Made by a program: the position numbers and the translations under genes
Assembly: GCA_023548195.1 (NCBI GenBank)
Contig: JAJHZJ010000041.1
Coordinates: 434,001-498,000, forward strand
Source: Bettongia penicillata ogilbyi
Taxonomy: Eukaryota > Chordata > Mammalia > Diprotodontia > Potoroidae
Reading direction: 5' to 3'
DNA length: 64,000 bases
Shown here: positions 57,365 to 64,000 of the stretch, in pieces
How positions within the stretch are numbered: position 1 is the stretch's first letter
Layout: each line of letters opens with the position of its first letter
The notes under the pieces: model-generated
The model's input: only the letters and a program-made list of their open reading frames with translations
Told to the model about the DNA's origin: nothing
Database searches by the model: none

Positions 57365-58440
57365 AGGAAGGGCATAGGAAAAGAAACATTATATCTTTGA
57401 TAAGGGCCTCATTTCTAAAATATATAGAAAATTGGATCAAATTTATAATATATAAAAATATATTATATATGTACATAAATAAAACATATAAATTCCCCAA
57501 TTGATAAATTATGAAAGGGTATGAATAGGGCAGTTTTCAGAGGAAGAAATTAAAGTCATCTATAGTCATATGAAAAAATACTCTAAATCACTATTGATTA
57601 GAGAAATGCAAATCAAAACAACCCACATCACACCTATCAGATTGGCTAATAGGACAGAAAAGGAAAACAATAATTGTTGGAGATGTGGGAAAATTAGAAT
57701 ACTAATGCATTGTTGGTGGAGTTGGTGAACTGATCTAATCATTCTGGAGAGCAATTTGGAACTATTCCCAAAGAGCTATAAATTTCTGCATGCCCTTTAA
57801 TCCATCAATACTGCTGCTAGGTCTATATCCCAAAGAGATCATAAAAAGTGTAAAGGACCTACATGTACAAAAATATTTATAGCAACTCTTTTTGTTGTGG
57901 CAAAAAAGTGAAAATTTAGGAGATGCCTATCGATTGGGGAGTGTCTGAACAAGTTGTAGTATATGAATGTAATGGAATTCTATTGTGCCACAAGAAATGA
58001 TGCGCAAGCAGATCCCTAGTAAAGTGAGCAGAACCCGGGGAACACTGTACATAGCAACAGCAGAACTGTGTGATGACCAACTTTGATAGCCTTAACTCTT
58101 CTCAGCAATGCAATGATTGTAAGACAATTCCAAAAGATTCATGATGGAAAATGCTATCCACATCCAGAGAAAGAACTATGGAGTCTGAAAGTAGATGGAA
58201 GCACACGATTTTCTCTTTTTTGTTGTTTTTTCTTTCTCATGTTTTCTTTCTCTTTTGTTCTGATTCTTCTTTCATAATGTGACTAATGTAAAAATTAGTG
58301 TTTAATTTGAATATATATGTATAACCTGTATCAGATTGCCTGCCATCTTGGGGAATGGAGAAGAGAGGGAGGGAGAAGCATTTTAGAACTCAAAATCTTA
58401 TAAAAATGAATGTTGAAAACTAAAAATAGATAAAGTAGAA
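57365..58440 (+). mobile_element. L1 3' fragment (ORF2 C-terminus and 3'UTR)
   Basis: Begins within the last third of ORF2 ('tttgataagggcctcatttc') and is colinear with 36700-37350. It includes the C-terminal cysteine region ('aattgttggagatgtgggaa', 'cattgttggtggagttggtg'), 'tggcaaaaaagtgaaaattt', and a 3'UTR ending 'aaaatgaatgttgaaaacta'. 5'-truncated with stops. A (TA)-rich insertion sits near 57440-57490. Confidence 0.82.
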
Positions 58441-58689
58441 AAAAGAAACAATAGAGAAAGTGTCTAGTAATTCACAGAAAATAAAATTCTTAAAATTTCT
58501 AGCCCTAATGTACATAAAAATAAATTCATGGGGTATGGGTAATAACAAATGTGTGAAATTAATACTGTGAGATAAATAAGACCTCACAGGTATCACTGCC
58601 ACTTGGTGTTAAAGGACTTGTACCTGGAAAACAGAATATATAGAAAAAGAATTTCTCATTTAAAAGCAACTAATCAAATAGATGGAGCT

Positions 58690-59165
58690 GTAGGATAGCA
58701 CATAATGTCCCCTATCTAAGGATGACCCCTCAAGGCCCTGTCCTGAGCCCATCTCAAATTCAATATTGCAAAACAAACCTCATTCTCTTTCTCTAAAAAT
58801 CTAAAATCTTCCCTATTAATGTCAAGGACCTCACCATCTTCCAAGTCACCCAGGTTTGAAAATTTGGTGTCCTCTTCAACTCTATACTCCCAGTCAGTCC
58901 ATACATCAAATCCATTGCCAACTTGTCATTTCCACCTTGACATTTCGCATTTAAGTCTTCTTCTCTTCCACTCATATATCCACTATTCTGATTCAGACCT
59001 TCATCACCTCTTACCTGAACTATTGGCTTTCATACACACCCTGCTCAAGGAACTCCAGGAGTTACCTATAATCTTCATGATCAAATATAAATTTCTCTGA
59101 TTAATATTTAAATATCTTCATAACCTGGCCCCTTTCTACATTTTTAGTATTGTTATACTTTACTC
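58690..59165 (+). repeat. L2 LINE, left part, interrupted by GAPDH pseudogene
   Basis: 'caaggccctgtcctgagccc', 'caccatcttccaagtcaccc', 'aatccattgccaacttgtca', 'catcacctcttacctgaact', 'cttcataacctggccccttt' follow L2 ORF2 to its C-terminal part. It resumes near 60262. Confidence 0.72.
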
Positions 59166-60250
59166 TTTTTTTCCCTTTGAATGAATATAGTATTAACTTT
59201 ATTTATGGTACAAAATATAGGACTCTATGCTTCTGTTCCCTATCTCAGGATGCCTTGCAGTAGAGAATGTGGGAGGTTGAAATCCTCAGTGTAGGGAAAT
59301 AGATTTGGAATCTGGGCTCCACAGCTTTCTGTTTTTCTCCTTGGAGGCCAGGTAGACTATGAAGTCTACAATATGGTAGCTGTAACTATACTTATCATAA
59401 CAGGACATTAGCTTTATGATATGGCCATTAGGTCCAATATTAGCATTAGCATCAAAGATAGAAGAATAAGTGTTGCTATAAAAGTTATAGCCTGGTCTTC
59501 TTTGTAGTCCAAGATGCTCTTCAAGGGACCTTCTGAGGTTCATTTCAGTACTTTCTTGATATTATTATATTTAACAGATTTCTCCAGGTAGCATATCAAT
59601 TCCACAACAAATACTTTGGAAGTAAGAACAACAAAGGTCATACCTGTGATCTGCCTATTCACTTTGTCCTTAGCAGCACCAATGGAAGCAAAGATGGCAT
59701 TTTGGGTACCCCATATCCATCATGTCATAAATTGCCAGAGGAGCCATCTATTATTTTTCAGGTAGCAGTAATGGTATACTGTGGTCATAAGTCCTTGGCC
59801 AGTAAGTCCAAGAAGTTGGTAGGGCAGGAGGCATTACTGACAATTTTAAGGGAATTATCACACTTCATGGTTCACTCCCATCATGCGGAAAGGACATCAA
59901 CAGAAGGGAAAAAGATGATGACACAATTATTTCCACACCTGAAGTGAGACCCAGCCTTTCTCAAGGTGGAAAAGACACTATGCTCCTGGAAGATAATAAT
60001 GGCTTTTTCAATGATCACTAGCTTTCCAGTATCAGTACTGAAAGTGCCATTGACCTTGCTATATGTGGGATCATGTTGGAAAATATGTAGTTGAGGTCAG
60101 TGAAGAGGCTAAAACATTCACTGCATTTGCAGAGAATGCTACCCTAGTTACCAGGTGCTCAGTACTAACAAATCCATTAACTGTGACCTTTACCATCTTA
60201 TCTCAAGGATGTGATTACAATACCACATAATGATATAAAGCTTGGTAGAA
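59166..60250 (-). pseudogene. GAPDH: GAPDH processed pseudogene
   Basis: Intronless, minus-strand retrocopy of glyceraldehyde-3-phosphate dehydrogenase. The start ATG is at 60195 and reads MVKVTVNGF, matching the NAD-binding N-terminus. The region around the catalytic cysteine is visible as IVSNASCPTNF; the Cys is kept but the neighbouring Thr and second Cys are changed. The C-terminal end (59286-59543) reads SSIFDANANIGPNGHIIKLM, then SYHIVDFIVYLASKE, the normal end. The native stop is replaced by AAA, so the frame runs 16 codons on. About 860 bases remain of roughly 1000, with net deletions, for instance just after the catalytic segment. Internal stops are many. A poly(A) remnant ('gggaaaaaaaga' on the minus strand) and AATAAA lie at the 59166-59205 end. 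It is flanked by L2 on both sides. It is non-functional. Confidence 0.93.
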
Positions 60251-60261
60251 AAGCTCCATGC

Positions 60262-60392
60262 ACTCTACAATACAGATACATTGTTCTACTTACTGTTCCT
60301 TAAACAATACATTACATCTCCTACCTCTGTGACTTTTGACTGGCTCTCTCTGCTTGAAATGCGTTAATTTCTCACCTCTATTGCTTAGTTTT
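60262..60392 (+). repeat. L2 LINE, right part after the GAPDH insertion
   Basis: 'catgcactctacaatacaga', 'ctacttactgttccttaaac', 'acatctcctacctctgtgac', 'gcttgaaatgcgttaatttc' continue the L2 3' region. It stops where the minus-strand L1 starts. Confidence 0.72.
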
Positions 60393-60875
60393 CGGGTTCA
60401 AACAATTGATATCCTTGATTTGTTCTTCTGAAAATTTCCTATTCATATCCTTTGACCATTTATCAATTATGAAATGGCTTTTAGTTTTGTAAATTTGACT
60501 TAGTTCCCTATATATTTGAGAAATAAAGCCTTTATCAGAGACACTTGTTATAAAAACATTTTCCCAGTTTCCCGTTGTCCTTCTAATTTTGACTGCATTG
60601 GTTTTGTTTGTGTAAAACCTTTTTTTAATTTAATGCAACCAAAATAATTCTTTTTACTTCCTATGACTCTGCCTCTTGTTTGGTCATAAACTCTTCCCAT
60701 ATCCATAGAGCTGATGAGTAGATTTTTTATCCCATTCCAATTCCCAGTTATAATTACTAACTATGCATTTGGCCCCATCCTATATTCTGTTTCATCCTTT
60801 TTCCTCTCTCTTTTTGCCCTGTCCCATTTCAATTCACTTCTAATTCTAGACTCTTTTAATCTGCCTTCCATTTTA

Positions 60876-60876
<1 letters not shown>

Positions 60877-60908
<32 letters not shown>
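60877..60908. repeat. (CA)n microsatellite in L1 spacer
   Basis: About 16 CA units inside the post-ORF1 spacer of L1 copy 5. Confidence 0.95.
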
Positions 60909-61344
60909 ACACTTTTTCTTATCCTCCTCCTCTCCTATTTGCCTGTTGGGTAAGATAGAATTTCCATGCTCAATTGAGTATGTGTGCATGTATTCTTCCC
61001 TCTTTGAACCAATTGGATGAAAGTGATGTTCAAGCATTGCACATATACCCATCACTATTTTCCCCCTCCACTGTAAAAGTTCTTGCTTGTGTGACTCTTA
61101 CATGAGATAATTTTCACCATTCATCCTCTCCCTTCCCCTTTCCCCCACAGCATCCCTCTTTCTTACCCATTCATTTTTTTTACTGTCATTCCAAAATAAT
61201 CAACTAATTATTGCCCCCCCCTGTCTATGTAGAGTCTTTCTAACTACCCTAATAATGATAAAGTTCTTAGAAGTAACATGTATCATTTTTCCATATTGGA
61301 ATGAAAAGACTTTAACCTTATTGTTTTCTTTATGATTTTTCTTT

Positions 61345-62440
61345 CATGTTTACCTTTCTATGTTTCTCAAGTCTTGCATTTGAAAGTCAAATTTTCTTTT
61401 CATCTCTGGTCTTTGTAACAGTAATGCTTGAAAGTCCATTATTTTATTAAATCTATATTTTCTTCCCTTTATACTCAGTTTTCCTGAGTAATTTATTCTT
61501 GGTTGTAACCCTGGATCCTTTACTTTCTGGAGTAAAATACTCTAAAGCACTTTGTTCCTCTAACATGGAGGTTGCTAAATCTTGTGCAATTTTGACTGTG
61601 GCACCAAAAGTTTTAAATGTTGGGTTTTTTCTGGATGCCTAGAATATTTCTCTTTAACCTGGAAACTCTTGAATTTGATTATAATATTCCTAGGAGTTTT
61701 CATTTGGGGATATCTTTCAGGAGATGATCAGTGGATTCTTTCCATTTCTATTTTACCCTTTGGTTATAGGATATCCTTTTCAATTTCTTAACATATTATA
61801 TCTAGGCTCATTCCTTGATCATGGCTATCAGACAGTCCAATAATTCTTAAATTATATCTTCTTGACCTATTTTTCAGGTCAGTTTTTTTTTTGCTGAGAT
61901 ATTTCATATTTTCTTCTATTTTTCATTCTTTTCACTTTGCTTTATTGTTTCTTAATATCTCATGGAGTCATCAATTTGCATTGCCCAATTCTAATCTTTA
62001 AAGAATTACTTTTTTAGTAAGCTTTTGTACCTCTTTCTCCATTTGACCAATTCTGATTTTTACGGAGTTATTTTCATCAGTGAAGTTTTGTACCTCTTTT
62101 CCCATTTTGCCAGTTCTGTTTTTAAGCTATTTTTTCCTTCACTATTTTTGTGCCTTTTACCAAGTTATTAGTTGTCTTTTCATAATTTTCTTACATTGCT
62201 CTTATTTTTTTCCAAAATTTTTCTTCTACTATTCTTATTTGATTATGTGAAAAATTTTAGTTTTTCCAGGAATTTTTGTTGGGTTTGTGTCCAATCCACA
62301 TTTTTGCTTTGAGCCTTTGCTTGGAGCTATTTTGACATCATCTTCTGAGTTTATGTCTTGCTGTTCTCTATCAACATAGTAGATTTTTATGGTAGGGTTC
62401 TTTTTTGTTGATTATTCATTTTTCCAGCTTATTTCTTGAC
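61345..62440 (-). pseudogene. L1 ORF1p-like coding relic (copy 5)
   Basis: Read on the minus strand, the islands give the coiled coil with 'KEVQNFTDENNSVKIRIGQM' and 'EKEVQKLTKK', 'DLKNRSRRYNLRIIGLSDSH', and the C-terminal domain with 'KTPRNIIIKFKSFQVKEKY', 'LQPRINYSGKLS' and 'RPEMKRKFDFQMQ'. Start ATG is near 62430 (M-N-N-Q-Q-K-R). Stops and frameshifts throughout. Again a TGA follows 'MERIH'. Confidence 0.72.
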
Positions 62441-63129
62441 TCTGAACTTTTATATTAAAGTTGAGCTCAGTTCTGGGGTGGTGTAATGTTTAGGGAATTG
62501 GAAGATATTCCCTGCCTGTTAACAGGCACATAGAGCTCTGGTCCAGAGCTAATCAGGCTCTGGGCCACGGGAAGTTTCCAATTAAGTTCTAGGACATGAG
62601 GATGTTCAAGTTCCTCAGCACTCAGCCAATCAGATGCTGTCTTTTTTGTATATTCTGGGATGTTGGCATTTTACTTTGGAGGTTTACTTATGAGAAGGAT
62701 ATTTTGACTTCTTCATCAAGACTCTGAGTAGCAGTATGTTCAGAGCCCCTCAAATGCTTCGACGTCTGTGCTCCCTAGATACAGTGATGTATGTAAAGTG
62801 TATAGCAATATTACTTTACTCAAACAGTTGGAGCCCTGTCTGTCTTTGTGCTAATTTCTCTGCTTGTATTTTCTCCAAGTTCAGAGTGCTAACCTTTCCC
62901 CTGAATTAGTGAGTGGAATTAAAAGAAGGATTTTTAAACCCATTTTTGAGGAGTCTTTCCTTTAAAAGCAGATCAAAGAACCTGTGCTAGCAGGCCATCC
63001 TGGGTGTGCTAGGGTGCTTGCTGTTACAGGTACACCCTGAAGGGGGGCTGTCTCAAGCTTCAGGCTTTCTCTCACTGCTGTTTTCAGAACTAGTTCTGGA
63101 GGGCTGGATGTTTTTAGTGTTTCCAATGT

Positions 63130-63300
63130 GGTGTCATTGCCCTTTTGTGATGGGAAGTGATACTGCTCCTCAGGGCCACTAATCACTGTGACTGAAAGTG
63201 ATATAGCTCCTCAGGGACCCTTCTTCCTTAGAACTGAAAGTGTTACTCTTCCTCAGGTTTTCTGCTTCCTTGGGATAGCAAGTGCTCCTCTCTGTCCTGC
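63130..63300 (-). repeat. Tandem 41-42 bp units in L1 copy 5 5'UTR
   Basis: On the plus strand 'gaaagtgatatagctcctca' and relatives recur with the ctcctcagg element at about 63166, 63207 and 63249, plus a weaker one near 63290. The spacing is 41-42 bp. Confidence 0.7.
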
Positions 63301-63707
63301 AATTGTAATCCAGAAGTGAGTATGGGCAATGGAGTTGACAAAAAGTGTCTGGTCCTGCATCCAGTATTAGCACAGGAGTCCCCTATAATCTCTTGCTGAT
63401 CAGTTGCCAGATCCCCTTACTGTCTCTGGTTTGAGTGTATCCAAATTCACTGCTGCTGCTGCTTTTATCACCTCCAAGCCTATAGCTGGTGTTGTCACCA
63501 TGAAGGCTGTGGGCCAGCCCCCATCTATGTCCCAGACCTCTTTTTTCTGACCTCCTAAGTTGACCTGAGCTGGAAAAAATGTCTCATCCTGCCATTTTAT
63601 TGTCTCTGCCAGCCTAGAATTCAATTGGAGGTGTTATTTTAAAGTTGTTTGGAAGAGAATGGTGGGAGATCAGGTGCTTCCTCTACTCTGACATTTTGGC
63701 TCCATCC

Positions 63708-64000
63708 CCAGAAGTTCAACTTTATTTATTCATGATGATCATTGACCTGGTAGTTATAAATACCAGAACAGATTCCTTAGTATTTGCTAATCAATTTATA
63801 AATTCATCCAATATAGATCCTTCTCTTCTGCTATCAGTTCTTTGAAATATGAACCTTTACCTATCCCTTTGTCCTCCATCCTGTTTTGTACTGTCTATAA
63901 ATGTTGAAAATGCTATTCTTAGCCCATTAGTTTTTTGTTTGTTTGATTTTGTTTTGTATTTGATGTGGGACTATGCTCCAAGCATATAATAAACCAATTA
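63708..64000. other. Terminal flank, nothing recognised
   Basis: AT-rich. 'catataataaaccaatta' at the window edge is suggestive of a polyadenylation region, but nothing can be assigned. Confidence 0.35.

Larger units (their letters stand above)
60393..63707 (-). mobile_element. L1 (minus strand) with full 5' part and collapsed ORF2 (copy 5)
   Basis: The 5' end at about 63707 reads 'gatggagccaaaatgtcaga', the same terminus as the HAL1 copies. A 5'UTR of about 1.25 kb is followed by ORF1 (about 62440-61345) and a spacer with a (GT)n tract. Near 60720-60760 the spacer ends in ORF2-start-like text ('agtaattataactgggaatt') and then joins directly to ORF2 C-terminal sequence ('gagtttatgaccaaacaaga' to 'aaagcctttatcagagacac', reading strand reversed). 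So the body of ORF2 is missing. It ends at 60393 without 3'UTR or poly(A), abutting L2. It is older than HAL1 copies 1-4. Confidence 0.75.

Noticed and set aside
1..64000. CRISPR arrays, operons, integrons or phage genes
   Set aside because: The sequence is mammalian nuclear DNA. The regularly spaced repeats seen are microsatellites or 5'UTR monomers, and no bacterial gene was found.
1..64000. tRNA, rRNA or snRNA genes
   Set aside because: tRNA-like text occurs only as SINE heads without an intact cloverleaf. No snRNA or rRNA sequence was recognised.
1..64000. Endogenous retrovirus LTRs or gag/pol/env
   Set aside because: All reverse transcriptase-like sequence seen is non-LTR (L1, L2 or another LINE). 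No paired LTRs or primer-binding site were recognised.

Overview
The window is nuclear DNA from a mammal, and the repeats point to a marsupial. Evidence: an AT-rich background, many tRNA-derived SINEs with the marsupial-type body (gain/loss of a 'cttgccaagaaaacccc' tail, 'aaactgaggcaaacaggg' core), thick L2 and MIR layers, and L1-related elements whose 5' end is GGAGCCAAGATGGCAGAGTAG-like. The species cannot be fixed from sequence alone (an opossum or an Australian marsupial would both fit). There is no bacterial or viral gene content. Most long open frames in the six frames are chance frames in repeats.

Layout. 1-3.5 kb: MIR, SINE and L2 fragments. 4.1-5.6 kb: a decayed hAT (ZBED/SCAND3-type) transposase. 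5.64-8.40 kb: a full-length ORF1-only 'half-L1' (HAL1-type) element inserted at the last codons of that relic. 11.5-14.7 kb: a long L2 interrupted by a SINE. 15-20.8 kb: L2, MIR, SINE and microsatellites. 20.83-23.58 kb: second HAL1. 24.65-25.55 kb: a small hAT MITE and an old L1 tail. 28.05-28.69 kb: a 5'-truncated HAL1. 29.8-30.44 kb: a LINE fragment with a twin-priming inversion. 31.3-38.3 kb: a three-level nest, L2 split by L1, which is split by a third full-length HAL1. 38.7-47.9 kb: L2, SINEs, and a 592-bp TIR element. 47.97-48.48 kb (minus): one convincing protein-coding exon. 49.5-57 kb: SINEs, two long copies of one unclassified repeat, and L2. 57.4-58.4 kb: L1 3' end. 58.7-60.4 kb: an L2 split by a GAPDH processed pseudogene. 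60.4-63.7 kb (minus): an L1 with full 5'UTR and ORF1 but a collapsed ORF2.

Only one host gene is supported: the exon at 47967-48477 on the minus strand, with a good start, an in-frame upstream stop and a canonical splice donor. Its family is not recognised. The rest is a record of retrotransposition. The most interesting theme is the series of related ORF1-only elements beside an L1 whose inter-ORF spacer matches the HAL1 3' region, which illustrates how HAL1 elements can arise from L1 by loss of ORF2.
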